From positions 31,859 through 95,858 of the forward strand of contig NZ_RSCL01000023.1 of the NCBI RefSeq assembly GCF_003991905.1: a DNA stretch of 64,000 nucleotides, read 5' to 3'. Source of the stretch: Dulcicalothrix desertica PCC 7102 (lineage in GTDB: Bacteria > Cyanobacteriota > Cyanobacteriia > Cyanobacteriales > Nostocaceae). Position 1 is the first letter of the stretch; every line of letters starts with the position of its first letter. The notes beneath the pieces are model-generated. The model saw only the letters and a program-made list of their open reading frames with translations. It was not told where the DNA came from and did not search any database. Of the stretch, positions 16,758-26,674 are shown one piece after another. The translations under genes were made by a program, and so were the position numbers.

Positions 16758-18131
16758 ATGCAATTAGACTTAATGACAATTTTTTTTCAACCGTTACATT
16801 TACTTGCATCTACAACTGAGACTGCCGATAGTTCTTTAGTATTAGCATCAGTACTACTAAGTTTAGTGGTAGTTTACTTTGCTAGCAAGTTGGGTGGAGA
16901 GCTATCTAACCGCATCGGGTTGCCTCCTGTTTTAGGAGAACTTGTAGGTGGTGTAGTAGTAGGTGTTTCAGCTTTACACCTTTTGGTATTTGGTGATGCT
17001 GAAACTTCAAGCTCAGTAATAATGCAGTTCTTGACCTTTACAGGTAGTTTAAGTCCCGAAGCTGCAAACAGCGTATTTCATGCACAATCGGAAGTAATAT
17101 CTGTTTTGGCAGAATTAGGTGTTATTATCCTGCTGTTTGAAATTGGCTTGGAGTCTAATTTAAAGGATTTATTATCTGTTGGACTGCAGGCAACGGTGGT
17201 AGCTTTTGTTGGAGTGGTGGTTCCCTTTGCAGCGGGTACTGCTGGGCTAATGTTGATATTCGGTGTGGGTGCGGTTCCTGCTATTTTCGCAGGAGCGGCA
17301 CTGACGGCAACAAGTATTGGTATTACATCCAGGGTACTATCAGAGTTAGGGCGCCTCAATTCTAAAGAAGGGCAAATAATTTTGGGGGCTGCTGTTATTG
17401 ACGACGTGTTGGGTATTATTGTTCTGGCTGTCGTAGCTAGTCTTGCTAAAGATGGTGCTGTAGATGTTGGCAAAGTCATATACTTGATTTTTAGTGCTGC
17501 TGGCTTCTTAGTAGGTGCCATTGCACTGGGTAATTTCTTTAACAAATCGTTTGTAGCGGTTGTTAATGTTCTCAAAACCCGGGGTGAACTGATATTACCC
17601 GCATTTATTTTCGCTTTTCTAATGGCATATTTTGCCGCGTCTATTCAGTTAGAAGCAATTTTAGGTTCGTTTGCTGCTGGTTTAGTTCTTGAAGAAACTG
17701 AAAAACGCAAAGAGCTACAGCAACAAATAATTCCCATTGCTGATATGTTAGTACCAATTTTCTTTGTAACTGTAGGCGCCAAAACTGACTTAAGCGTTCT
17801 TAACCCCGCTATACCTAGCAACCGGGAAGGGTTAATAATGGCAATATTTTTAGTAACGGTAGCTATTCTCGGTAAACTTGTTACAGGTTTTAGTGTATTC
17901 GGAAAAGAAAAAATTAACCGCTTGGCTATTGGTGTAGGAATGATACCACGTGGAGAAGTTGGACTAGTATTTTTGGGTATTGGTTCAAGTGTAGGTATTT
18001 TAACCAAGCCATTAGAAGCGGCAATCATCGTCATGGTGATAGTTACAACATTTTTGGCGCCGCCATTTTTAAGGATTGTATTCCCAGACCCAGAACCAGC
18101 TGCTTTGAGCAATACTGCCGAAAATCCATAA
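16758..18131 (+). CDS. Cation:proton antiporter, CPA2 (NapA/KefB-like) family
   Basis: The protein has 457 residues with about twelve membrane helices. Recognisable segments are GLPPVLGELVGGVVVG near the start, AELGVIILLFEIGLESNL, the paired acidic residues in GAAVIDDVLGIIVLAVV that bind Na+ and protons in NapA, and IPRGEVGLVFLGIG near the end. There is no cytosolic RCK/TrkA-N domain, so it is a plain exchanger, most likely Na+(K+)/H+, for cytoplasmic pH and salt balance. It is followed by a strong palindromic repeat that may end the transcript. Confidence 0.85.
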   Translation: MQLDLMTIFFQPLHLLASTTETADSSLVLASVLLSLVVVYFASKLGGELSNRIGLPPVLGELVGGVVVGVSALHLLVFGDAETSSSVIMQFLTFTGSLSPEAANSVFHAQSEVISVLAELGVIILLFEIGLESNLKDLLSVGLQATVVAFVGVVVPFAAGTAGLMLIFGVGAVPAIFAGAALTATSIGITSRVLSELGRLNSKEGQIILGAAVIDDVLGIIVLAVVASLAKDGAVDVGKVIYLIFSAAGFLVGAIALGNFFNKSFVAVVNVLKTRGELILPAFIFAFLMAYFAASIQLEAILGSFAAGLVLEETEKRKELQQQIIPIADMLVPIFFVTVGAKTDLSVLNPAIPSNREGLIMAIFLVTVAILGKLVTGFSVFGKEKINRLAIGVGMIPRGEVGLVFLGIGSSVGILTKPLEAAIIVMVIVTTFLAPPFLRIVFPDPEPAALSNTAENP

Positions 18132-18138
18132 TCAGCAA

Positions 18139-18176
18139 AGAAACCGGGTTTCTCAACTTAGAAACCCGGTTTCTAA
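18139..18176. repeat. Paired AGAAACCGGGTTTCT palindromes after the antiporter
   Basis: AGAAACCGGGTTTCT and AGAAACCCGGTTTCT lie seven bases apart. Each is self-complementary and the two also pair with each other, giving a hairpin eight bases after the antiporter stop. It may act as a terminator, although no T tract follows. Confidence 0.75.
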
Positions 18177-18494
18177 GATTTAGCTATTAATTTTAGCTAT
18201 CAAAGAGTGAACAATTTGTATAAAAAGCTTATATGTTACGGCACCTTCTATTGGTGCCTTTGATTTTATGTTTAGATTTATATTTTGGCGGAAGTATTTT
18301 AAATGATGCCGTGGATGTGCGGAGTAGTTTGTGATAGCATATGACGCTACGTGCTGTTTGCCAGAATTCTTGAGAAATCTCAACGATTGGGTAACAACAG
18401 ATGCTAGAGTATCCGTGCGTTGACTGCATAAGGATTTGCCAATGCTGTCTTCAGATTGCACTACTACCAGGAACGTTTTGGTGGAGAAAATATT

Positions 18495-20075
18495 GTGAAA
18501 CTACATTGGTTGTTATCAGGTACTTTTATAACTTCGATTTTGATACTGCCGTCCGAAGTTCGCGCTCTGAACGGTTCAATTATATTTGATAACGATAATG
18601 GAGCAAAAATAATACAAAAGTATCAACTAGTTCAAAAGTTGAGAACAGATCAAGCTGGAACACAAATCGAAAATGTACGAGTTACGGGTGACGGTTTCTT
18701 TATCCGTACCAATGGCGGAAATCCTTTGGTTCGTATTTCTCGTAGTCGTGATCAAAAAACTATCAATATAGATATATCGGGAGCATCGCTAGCACCAAGT
18801 TTAACGCCAGAGATGATGGTAAATCGTTTTGGTGTTAGCCAAGTAATTTTATCGCAACTTGAAGGTAATACTCCCATTGTTAGGATGTCTTTACAAGTTG
18901 AAAGAAACAGCCCTAACTGGAGAGTTTTGAAAAATGCTAACAATTTGATTTTTTTACCTGACCGTTTTGGTGGTGGCGCCAATACTTCAGTGTCTAATAG
19001 TGGTGGTTCAAATAATCCTGCTCCTTCCCCTTCACCTTCCCCTCCACCTTCTCTTCCGTTCCCTGGTATTCCACCGACACCAGGTCGCAGTAATACTCCA
19101 GCAACAATTCAATCAGTAGAACTTGCAGGTGGTGGAACGCAATTAATTATTCGTGCAGACCAAAACTTTAGTGCCACAAGCGGTTGGGATAGAGCAACAG
19201 GAATGTTCCGTATTACCGTAACAAACGCGCGTCTTACCAACAACGTTCGTGGTCCAGCACTTGATAGTAATAGCCCTATTCTTCGGATTCGGTTAACCGA
19301 ACAAAAAGAATCAAATACTGTAGTAATTTTGGTGCAACCTGCTAGCGGAGTCCAAATTGGGCAACTAAATCAAATTACTGGGCAGTTTTTAGCGCTCGAA
19401 TTGCGGCGTAATAGACCAATACCACCGATTACGCCGTTCCCTGACCCAATTAGACCAGGTGGTTCGGGGCCAATTATTGGTGAACTTCCACGTCCTCCTG
19501 TAGACCCTATACCTGGGCGAAGACGTAATGATGGACGTTTAGTCGTAATTATTGACCCAGGACACGGAGGTAAGGACTCAGGCGCCCTTGGAATAGGGGG
19601 TTCTATGGAAAAAGATGTAATTTTGCCAATAGGTATTAGAGTTGCCCAAATTCTTCAGCAAAACGGTATACAAGCAGTAATGACGCGCAATGCCGATTAT
19701 TTCGTGACGTTGCAAGGTCGAGTGGATATGGCGGAACGAATCAACGCCGATGTATTTGTTAGCATCCACGCAAACTCAGCCGGTGTAAGTCGTCCGGATG
19801 TGAATGGATTGGAAACGTATTATTACGACAGTGGTCTAGAACTTGCTCGCATAGTCCACAGTACCATACTTCAGAGTCTCAGTGTCCGAGACAGAGGAGT
19901 ACGACGAGCGAGATTTTTTGTTTTGAGAAAAAGCTCAATGCCTTCAATTTTAGTAGAAACCGGGTTTATGACAGGTACTCAAGACGTATCGCGGCTCGTG
20001 ACACCACAATACCAAGCTCAAATGGCTGATGCCATCGCGCGCGGTGTTTTGCAATATCTCCGACAAATTCGATAG
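18495..20075 (+). CDS. amiC1: N-acetylmuramoyl-L-alanine amidase AmiC1-like
   Basis: It cleaves the peptide from MurNAc in peptidoglycan. In heterocystous cyanobacteria the tandem amiC genes drill septal nanopores for cell-cell exchange. I chose the GTG at 18495 (526 residues) because GGAGA precedes it by seven bases and the protein then begins VKLHWLLSG, parallel to AmiC2. A signal peptide (about 1-24) is followed by two AMIN-type domains (GTQIENVRVTGDGFF and ATIQSVELAGGGTQL), Pro-rich linkers, and a C-terminal Amidase_3 domain with DPGHGGKDSGA, SIHANSAG and the catalytic Glu in VETGFMTG. It lacks the first AMIN domain that AmiC2 has. Confidence 0.88.
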   Translation: MKLHWLLSGTFITSILILPSEVRALNGSIIFDNDNGAKIIQKYQLVQKLRTDQAGTQIENVRVTGDGFFIRTNGGNPLVRISRSRDQKTINIDISGASLAPSLTPEMMVNRFGVSQVILSQLEGNTPIVRMSLQVERNSPNWRVLKNANNLIFLPDRFGGGANTSVSNSGGSNNPAPSPSPSPPPSLPFPGIPPTPGRSNTPATIQSVELAGGGTQLIIRADQNFSATSGWDRATGMFRITVTNARLTNNVRGPALDSNSPILRIRLTEQKESNTVVILVQPASGVQIGQLNQITGQFLALELRRNRPIPPITPFPDPIRPGGSGPIIGELPRPPVDPIPGRRRNDGRLVVIIDPGHGGKDSGALGIGGSMEKDVILPIGIRVAQILQQNGIQAVMTRNADYFVTLQGRVDMAERINADVFVSIHANSAGVSRPDVNGLETYYYDSGLELARIVHSTILQSLSVRDRGVRRARFFVLRKSSMPSILVETGFMTGTQDVSRLVTPQYQAQMADAIARGVLQYLRQIR

Positions 20076-20799
20076 CAAATAGACTCATATGTTTAAACCG
20101 AACACCAAGTATTTTGTACTGCCATTACAAATAGCATTGTAGAGACAAGGGTTCATCGCGTCTCGGTTATTGGTAACTGGTTTTATTGGTCAGCATCAAA
20201 TATTGCACCCCTGACCAAGAACAAAATTCCAATAATCAACGACTACATAGACAGGGACTTATATAACGATAGCCGTGCATCAGTTACTCAAACCGTCCTA
20301 TTCCTCGCTACTTCCATCAACTTTACCTTTCGCGATTATTTTTATTTTTTTATGCTTGGGTTGACACTACGATTCAAAACTGGATAAATTGTTTCAAAAA
20401 ATACAATTCTTATTTTGGGCAGTTTGTTAAACGTAGGTCTTGTGCGCCTGTCCGTGTCGCTGTTCTCAAAATCTCAAATAACACGTGGTGTATGTTACAA
20501 CCAATGATTGACACTTACTGTTAATTTTGGTTATCTCATTATTGGCGTAAGAATAATGCTGTAGCGAGCAATTTTTGATACAGCTACGTATCGAAAGTTA
20601 ATTTTCTCTTCTGAGCATTCATCTGTGGGTGTGGAGCCATATAACCGCGATAGCAATACAAAGCGTGTGGTGGCCAGAACGCCTGTAATAACTGCTTCTC
20701 GTTGGGTGACGGTGTGAGGAATAGCTAAAAAAAACAAAACATTATATTTGACCGATTGACGCAAAGCGCGTTACATCAATGGATTCAGGAGAAAACACT
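20076..20799. other. Spacer between amiC1 and amiC2
   Basis: This 724-base spacer has no convincing gene. A leftward frame at 20531-20764 has no ribosome site or recognisable product. A diverged GTAGAGACAAGG...CGTCTC inverted repeat lies near 20141-20165. The spacer is long for genes that often travel together, so amiC2 probably has its own promoter here. Confidence 0.5.
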
Positions 20800-22728
20800 G
20801 TGAGATTACACTGGTTACTACCCAGCACCCTTTTTACTGTCTTCATACTTCCGTCGCCCGCCCATGCAGCTAAACTTAACTCTTGGCGGTTTGATGCCAA
20901 TCAAAACCGATTGGAAATCGTTACCGACGGCGCCGTGCAACCAAAAGCACAGCTAATTTTTAACCCAACACGGGTAGTTATCGATTTACCAGGAACGCGG
21001 TTTGGACGTCCCCAGCTTACGCAACCAATAGGTGGGGCAATACGTTCGCTTCGTATCGGACAATTCGACGAAAATACAGCGCGTCTTGTCGTTGAACTTG
21101 CACCTGGTTTTACGCTTGACCCTGCTCAAGTCAAATTTGTCGGGGTTAGTCCCAGTCGTTGGAATGTTCAATTACCAAAACCCGAACGTGAACAAGTTGG
21201 AGATTCCTCTGATAAAGGTATCTATAATGTAATCACTACTCCTTCCAATAACACGCCTCCTAGCAATGCAAATAACTCAAGACCCTTACCCCCATCAACA
21301 GTAGTTGCCGCTTCGTCCGTACCAACCACTGTTGAGAATGTTCAAATTACGGGTGATGGTTTTTTTGTTCGCACTAGTGGGGCTGGAAATCCACAGTTGA
21401 GAGTAATTCGTAGTCTCGATAGACGCTCGATAGATGTAGACATTACTGGCGCCACAATATCATCGCAAGCGCAACGCGACATTTCAGTTAATAAACATGG
21501 TGTTAACAGAGTTTTATTATCTCAACTAAATTCTAGAACTCCAACTGTCAGAATGCAGCTACAGGTAAATCAAGACAGTCCTAACTGGAATGCTTCATTA
21601 AGCGGTGCAAATGGATTGATTTTAATTCCTAGCGCTACCCCAGTTGTTAGACTCCCAAGTCCAAATACTCGTCCTCCTATCAACCAACCAGACCCAAATC
21701 CACCAATAACTGTTAATACAGTTGCCACAATTCAATCGGTTGAGCTTAACGCTACAGGTACACAGCTCATTATTAGTGGAGACCAGCGTTTAACGGGAAG
21801 CGGTGGGTGGGATAGGTCTACTGGACAATATCGTATTACTATTCCTAACGCCAAGTTACAACAAAACGTTCGCGGTCCAAGTTTTGGCGCCAACAGTCCA
21901 GTCTTAAAAGTTCGTTTACAGCAGCAAGACCCTAACACTGTCGCAATATTAGTACAACCTGCCGCAGGAGTACAATTTGGACAAGTTAATCAGCTTAGTG
22001 GTCAACTACTATCACTCGACCTCTCTCGTGGACGTATAAGTACCCTACCACCTATTAATCCACCGTCCCAACCTATTAAACCTCCTGTAGTTCTTCCATT
22101 ACCGCTTCCACGTCCTAACCCCCAACCGTTACCTCCCGGTGGCAACCCTGTACCTACCCCACAACCTCCAGTACGTCAACCAACTCCCAAAGGCAAAATC
22201 GTTGTGGTTGTTGACCCAGGACATGGAGGTAAAGATTCAGGCGCCCCAGGTCTTCGTGGTTTACTTGAAAAAGACGTAATTCTACCTATCGGTCTACGAG
22301 TTAGGTCAATCTTGGAACAAAATGGTATTCAAGTTGTCATGACTCGTGATTCTGATTACTTTGTTGACTTAAAACCACGGGTAGACATGGCAGAACGTGT
22401 TAACGCCAATTTATTCGTCAGCATCCACGCTAACTCTATCAGTGGGCGCCCAGATGTCAACGGTTTGGAAGTTTACTATTATGACAGTGGTTATCGTCTT
22501 GCTGAAGCAGTTCGCCAAAGCGTTCTCCAAAATATCTCTACTATTAAAGACCGAGGCACCCGTAAAGCCAGATTTTATGTTTTGAGAAAAAGCTCAATGC
22601 CTTCGATTTTAGTAGAAACAGGTTACATGACAGGAAGAGAAGATAACCCCCGTCTCGGTAATCGTGAATATCAAAATCGCATGGCTGAAGCTATCGCACG
22701 CGGTGTTCTCAGATATTTAGGAAGATAA
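20800..22728 (+). CDS. amiC2: N-acetylmuramoyl-L-alanine amidase AmiC2-like
   Basis: The protein has 642 residues from the GTG at 20800, preceded by AGGAGA eight bases upstream. A signal peptide (about 1-23, ending SPAHA) is followed by three AMIN-type domains: KLNSWRFDANQNRLEIVTDG, TVENVQITGDGFFVRT and ATIQSVELNATGTQLIISGD. Long Pro/Asn-rich linkers separate them. The C-terminal Amidase_3 domain has DPGHGGKDSGAPG, LEKDVILPIG, SIHANSISG and VETGYMTG. AMIN domains direct such enzymes to the septum. It is followed by murI and sds, keeping wall genes together. Confidence 0.92.
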   Translation: MRLHWLLPSTLFTVFILPSPAHAAKLNSWRFDANQNRLEIVTDGAVQPKAQLIFNPTRVVIDLPGTRFGRPQLTQPIGGAIRSLRIGQFDENTARLVVELAPGFTLDPAQVKFVGVSPSRWNVQLPKPEREQVGDSSDKGIYNVITTPSNNTPPSNANNSRPLPPSTVVAASSVPTTVENVQITGDGFFVRTSGAGNPQLRVIRSLDRRSIDVDITGATISSQAQRDISVNKHGVNRVLLSQLNSRTPTVRMQLQVNQDSPNWNASLSGANGLILIPSATPVVRLPSPNTRPPINQPDPNPPITVNTVATIQSVELNATGTQLIISGDQRLTGSGGWDRSTGQYRITIPNAKLQQNVRGPSFGANSPVLKVRLQQQDPNTVAILVQPAAGVQFGQVNQLSGQLLSLDLSRGRISTLPPINPPSQPIKPPVVLPLPLPRPNPQPLPPGGNPVPTPQPPVRQPTPKGKIVVVVDPGHGGKDSGAPGLRGLLEKDVILPIGLRVRSILEQNGIQVVMTRDSDYFVDLKPRVDMAERVNANLFVSIHANSISGRPDVNGLEVYYYDSGYRLAEAVRQSVLQNISTIKDRGTRKARFYVLRKSSMPSILVETGYMTGREDNPRLGNREYQNRMAEAIARGVLRYLGR

Positions 22729-22738
22729 ATACACGACT

Positions 22739-22766
22739 GTAGAGACGTTACATGTAACGTCTCTAC
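22739..22766. repeat. GTAGAGACGT inverted repeat
   Basis: A perfect 28-base palindrome with arms GTAGAGACGTTACA and TGTAACGTCTCTAC, ten bases after the amiC2 stop. Related copies lie at 33003-33030 and 60888-60915. It may fold as a terminator. Confidence 0.8.
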
Positions 22767-22864
22767 AAAAAATTCCCTGTTTGTAAAAAAACTCCTTGGC
22801 TAGATATTTGTGTAATTGCTATAAATCCTGTATTCTTATTCAAAAATAAAAAGACTAACTAGCT

Positions 22865-23731
22865 GTGTTTCTATCCTCAAACTTTGAAACTAATCTTGGA
22901 CAAGAAAACTTTAACTATTACACAGAACCACAGCGTGCCCCGATTGGGGTATTTGATAGTGGGGTGGGGGGTTTAACTGTACTACGCGAACTGTATCGCC
23001 AAATTCCAAATGAGTCGATTCTCTATTTTGGAGATACGGCTCGACTACCTTATGGTATTCGCTCTCAAGCTGAAATTATTCAGTTTAACCGCGAAATTCT
23101 AACTTGGATGCAGCATGTTGGTGTTAAGATGGCAGTAATGGCTTGTAATACAAGTTCTGCACTTGCCCTTGAAACTGTACGCGAAGAATTTGATTTTCCG
23201 ATTATTGGTGTTATTCTTCCAGGTGCCTTAGCCGCAGTTCAATATGGAAAACGTATCGGTGTTATCGCGACTCCAGCCACAGCAAAAAGTAACGCCTATA
23301 AAAACGCTATCCTAGAAATTGATGCAATAGCTCAAGTTTGGCAAGTTAGCTGCCCTGAATTTGTCCCTTTAATCGAACAAAACCGTATTCATGACCCCTA
23401 CACTGTTGAAGTAGCAACGTCATACCTAGAACCACTAATTCAACAACAAATCGATACATTGGTTTACGGTTGTACTCACTATCCTCACTTGGCGCCAATT
23501 TTACGCTCGCTTTTACCAAGTACAGTTAACATTGTAGACCCAGCAGTTTACGTTGCTTCTGCTTGCGCGACTGAACTTGATATACTCAACTTACGTAACA
23601 ACTTCCCGCCAATGCCAACTCGCTTTGTCGTCAGTGGTTGCCCAGAAACCTTCGCACTTACTTCTGTAAACTGGCTCGGTTGCACTCCAACAGTTGAAGT
23701 CGTAAACTGTGGGTCAGGTATTTTGGCTTAA
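22865..23731 (+). CDS. murI: Glutamate racemase
   Basis: MurI makes D-glutamate for peptidoglycan. The protein has 288 residues from a GTG at 22865. After a 25-residue leader the core begins PIGVFDSGVGGLTVLREL. The two catalytic cysteines are visible in MACNTSSALALE and YGCTHYPHLAP, with the substrate-binding SGCPETF near the end. The leader is family-typical in cyanobacteria. It follows amiC2 and precedes sds, an order also seen in relatives. Confidence 0.95.
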   Translation: MFLSSNFETNLGQENFNYYTEPQRAPIGVFDSGVGGLTVLRELYRQIPNESILYFGDTARLPYGIRSQAEIIQFNREILTWMQHVGVKMAVMACNTSSALALETVREEFDFPIIGVILPGALAAVQYGKRIGVIATPATAKSNAYKNAILEIDAIAQVWQVSCPEFVPLIEQNRIHDPYTVEVATSYLEPLIQQQIDTLVYGCTHYPHLAPILRSLLPSTVNIVDPAVYVASACATELDILNLRNNFPPMPTRFVVSGCPETFALTSVNWLGCTPTVEVVNCGSGILA

Positions 23732-23789
23732 CTACTGCACAGGCATCCTCGCGCTTTGTATTGCACTAGCAGGATGCCTATGCTATTAG

Positions 23790-23906
23790 TTACACATCAT
23801 CAATTGGCGAAGTTTTGTTTCCAGAACGTTTCGCTAATGCCAATAAGAGGTATACAGTAAATAAATATCCAGAAGCTAATATAAAAATGATCATCGCCGT
23901 TCTCAC
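23790..23906 (-). CDS. Possible 34-38 residue single-pass membrane protein
   Basis: A short leftward frame reads from GTG (23906) or ATG (23894) as a hydrophobic helix, MIIFILASGYLFTVYLLLAL, followed by the basic and polar tail AKRSGNKTSPIDDV. That is the pattern of the tiny one-helix subunits found in cyanobacterial thylakoid complexes, but I do not recognise it as a known one. No strong ribosome site precedes it. It could also be chance in an AT-rich spacer. Confidence 0.4.
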   Translation of the reverse strand: MRTAMIIFILASGYLFTVYLLLALAKRSGNKTSPIDDV

Positions 23907-24857
23907 ATAAACTATTTTTTTTTACGAGTTATTTGTGTTTAATATTAAGCAAACGCCATTAGCTAACCGCGTTTCGTGCGAATACATCTCACGATTAAAG
24001 CAGCACTCTGTTTCGTACTAAAAATAATTAGCACGGTTTAGTTTGCCTAGAACTAAGTTCTTTGCTTTTTGGCTTTATAGTTATTTATGTTTACAGACTC
24101 ACTGCTGTTATTCAGCTGTCTAAACGCCATACAGCAATTTAGAGCGTTGCCTGGACAGTCTCTTCAAGTCTGCAAAATTTTTGCCTTTGTGTTTATTTAC
24201 AAGAAAGGACATATAAGCCTTTTAATTAAGCGTTAAAGGCTTACTGACTCCTTTACCGAAATAATTTCGCTCTTCCGGCAAGAAACTATATGAACCTACT
24301 GTCAAACCACTGAAATTGCTAAAAACAGCTTCCCTAGTTCAACGAACGGTATCTATTTGACTCACGACTCTCAAAAAGTAAAACACGCTTAAGCGCATTA
24401 CTTTTCGTGCGGTGATTAACAAAAAACTTTTAAGTCCCTTAATTTTAGCGTAACATAACCACCGGGACTTTTCATCTCAGTTCTGAGTTATTTTTCAAAT
24501 ATTTTGGCAATCACAAAAATAAGTTTTTCTTTTGTTTTTTGCCTATTGTATAAATAATAATTATTCTACTTACGTAGATATTAATAATTTTGCACCCTTC
24601 CCTTATGTAGTAAATAATATAACAATAATTATCTCACTTCAGCAAATGTTTTAAAGTATTTTTTTATACATACAGGTCTTTTCGGTAGGATTTTACCTCA
24701 AAATGCCTTTTTGGGGGTTGTGGGTAGAAAAAATACTGCTGTTGCTATTGATTAATACAATGATTCTTCACAATAAGCTTTGCAGTCTACCTGCGTTATC
24801 TTAAAATGAGTATAGAATATGTAAACTTTCGTAACTTAAGCCAGAGTCCGCCCATCC
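23907..24857. other. Long AT-rich spacer upstream of sds
   Basis: Nearly 1 kb with no recognisable gene. It includes an imperfect hairpin with arms AAGTCCC / GGGACTT around 24431-24471 and long T-rich stretches. The promoter of sds should lie near its end. A structured RNA is possible but I cannot name one. Confidence 0.45.
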
Positions 24858-25826
24858 ATGACCCCAGCAACCTCCCTTTTTACTCCTGTGGAAGCAGACC
24901 TGCGATTACTAGCAGACAATCTGATACAGTTAGTTGGAACAGACCACCCCATCCTCTATGCGGCGGCAAAACACCTATTTGGAGCTGGGGGAAAGCGTAT
25001 CAGACCAGCGATAGTTCTGCTTGTATCGCGCGCTACCATGTCCGAAGATATTACTACTCGTCATCGGCGCCTAGCTGAAATCACAGAAATGATTCACACA
25101 GCGAGTTTGGTACACGATGATGTCGTAGATGAGTCGAACGAGCGACGTGGAGTTCCAACAATTCATAGTTTGTTTGGCAACCGCGTTGCTGTATTGGCAG
25201 GAGATTTCTTCTTTGCCCAATCTTCTTGGCACTTAGCCAACTTAGATAATTTAGAAGTTGTAAAACTTTTATCACAAGTATTGATGGATTTCGCGGTTGG
25301 AGAAATTCAACAGGGACTAAACCGTTTTGATGCGAGTATCACAATCGATACTTATCTTCAAAAAAATTATTATAAAACTGCAACATTATTTGCTAACAGC
25401 GCTAAAGCTGCCGCAGTGTTGAGCGAAGTTTCTGCTGAAACCGCAGAACGTTTGTATTGCTATGGACGTGACATCGGTTTGGCGTTCCAAATAGTTGATG
25501 ATATTTTAGACTTTACGAGTTCGTCAGAAGCGTTAGGCAAACCAGCTGGTTCAGATTTGAAAAGCGGGACGTTGACGGCGCCTGTTTTGTATGCGTTGGA
25601 AGAAAAGCCAGCTTTGTTTATGCTAATAGAGCGAGAGTTTGCCCAATCCGGAGACTTAGAGCAAGCGTTGGCGTTAATTTCGGACAGTCAAGGTATCGCA
25701 AGAGCAAGGGAGCTAGCAGCACATCACGCGAAGTTGGCTGTAGAGCATTTGGTAGATTTACCATATTCGGAGTCTCGTCAAGCTTTGATAAACATGACTG
25801 ATTTTGCGCTGAGTCGATTGTATTAA
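24858..25826 (+). CDS. sds: Solanesyl/polyprenyl diphosphate synthase
   Basis: This trans-prenyltransferase extends farnesyl or geranylgeranyl diphosphate to the long side chain used for plastoquinone. The protein has 322 residues with GGKRIRPAIVLL, the first aspartate-rich motif LVHDDVVDESNERRG, KTATLFANS and the second motif AFQIVDDILDF, all complete. The start MTPATSLFTPVEADL is family-typical. Small side chains before the first motif fit a long-chain product. It lies downstream of murI, as in relatives. Confidence 0.93.
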   Translation: MTPATSLFTPVEADLRLLADNLIQLVGTDHPILYAAAKHLFGAGGKRIRPAIVLLVSRATMSEDITTRHRRLAEITEMIHTASLVHDDVVDESNERRGVPTIHSLFGNRVAVLAGDFFFAQSSWHLANLDNLEVVKLLSQVLMDFAVGEIQQGLNRFDASITIDTYLQKNYYKTATLFANSAKAAAVLSEVSAETAERLYCYGRDIGLAFQIVDDILDFTSSSEALGKPAGSDLKSGTLTAPVLYALEEKPALFMLIEREFAQSGDLEQALALISDSQGIARARELAAHHAKLAVEHLVDLPYSESRQALINMTDFALSRLY

Positions 25827-25862
25827 GTTTTTTATTTACCAAATTTAATTTATTGATCTTAA

Positions 25863-25922
25863 AAGAGCTAAGGAGTAGGCACAGACGGTAAAATCCAGTA
25901 GTGCTAGTTACCCTTAGCTCTT
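25863..25922. terminator. Bidirectional hairpin between sds and the convergent gene
   Basis: An 11-bp stem AAGAGCTAAGG / CCTTAGCTCTT encloses a loop of about 37 bases, 36 bases after the sds stop and before the end of the convergent gene at 25987. Confidence 0.5.
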
Positions 25923-25986
25923 GAAATAGTTACAGCAATTTCCCACAATAACCCGTATGACAAGTTAAGCTGATATCTGGTAGTTT

Positions 25987-26457
25987 TTAAGCGATATCAG
26001 GAGGCACGGAGGAGTTAGGGTACGGCGCCATTACCTGTTGGATCAATAATTGTAGCTCAAAACGTGGGATTTCGATTGTATCACCACTCACGCCAGAAGT
26101 TTCAAAAAAAACTATACTATCTACGGGTTCCATTGCCGTTAACTGAAACAAGACGTGTATAACTCCGATTGGTTTCGCAGTTAATTGAGGGTTATCCCTC
26201 CTGTATTGGCTTTTAATCGCATCCTGTAATGTAGGGTAAGCATATACCACTCGTTTTTCGAGTTCTGGATTAGTACGATTGCTCAGTGTGGTGACAACCC
26301 ACTCTTCATCCATACTTTGGATGATGAAATACTGTTTATGGGCCAACCTTTGAGCAAGCGTCTGTAAAGCCGGAGCGATTGCTGTTATCAGTTGTGGTGT
26401 AATGCCATCTTGGGGTGCATTTTCTTTCAGCAATTGAATTTGTGCTTGTAAATCCAT
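25987..26457 (-). CDS. Conserved cyanobacterial protein of unknown function
   Basis: The 156-residue protein is soluble, with no signal peptide or membrane helix. It begins MDLQAQIQLLKENAPQDGIT and contains IIQSMDEEWVVTTLSNRTNP and IPRFELQLLIQQVMAPYP. I do not recognise a catalytic motif. Such a gene commonly sits divergently beside hetZ in heterocystous genomes, which suggests, but does not show, a link. Its start region is 217 bases from hetZ, so the two share a control region. Confidence 0.65.
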   Translation of the reverse strand: MDLQAQIQLLKENAPQDGITPQLITAIAPALQTLAQRLAHKQYFIIQSMDEEWVVTTLSNRTNPELEKRVVYAYPTLQDAIKSQYRRDNPQLTAKPIGVIHVLFQLTAMEPVDSIVFFETSGVSGDTIEIPRFELQLLIQQVMAPYPNSSVPPDIA

Positions 26458-26622
26458 AAATGTACCAGAGGGAAAAATGATAACGGTTGGAAAGAATTTT
26501 GTCAGGCATTAGCTCAATAATCGCCACTAGGTTGGGAATAATAAACTAAACCAATTCTTTAATTATGGTGTGCGTCAATCGCGCTAATCTGAGACATAAT
26601 ACTTTTTTACCAATTATTTATT

Positions 26623-26651
26623 TTGATCCCAGGCTGTCAATAGATTATGTT
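26623..26651 (+). promoter_or_regulatory. Possible hetZ promoter
   Basis: TTGATC and TATGTT with a 17-base spacer resemble a sigma-70 -35/-10 pair 24 bases before the hetZ start. I did not find a clear match to the known HetR palindrome upstream. Confidence 0.3.
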
Positions 26652-26674
26652 AGGGTCTTTTTAAGAACGAGACT

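Noticed and set aside
17078..18112. Long open frames opposite the antiporter gene
   Set aside because: They are mirror frames of a strongly coding gene and have low-complexity Thr/Ala/Ile-rich translations.
19960..19975. GTAGAAACCGGGTTTATG inside amiC1 resembling the dispersed palindrome
   Set aside because: It encodes the conserved VETGF motif of the amidase, so the likeness is coincidental.
20531..20764. Leftward frame of 77 codons between amiC1 and amiC2
   Set aside because: It has no ribosome site and no recognisable protein features, and lies in an otherwise non-coding spacer.
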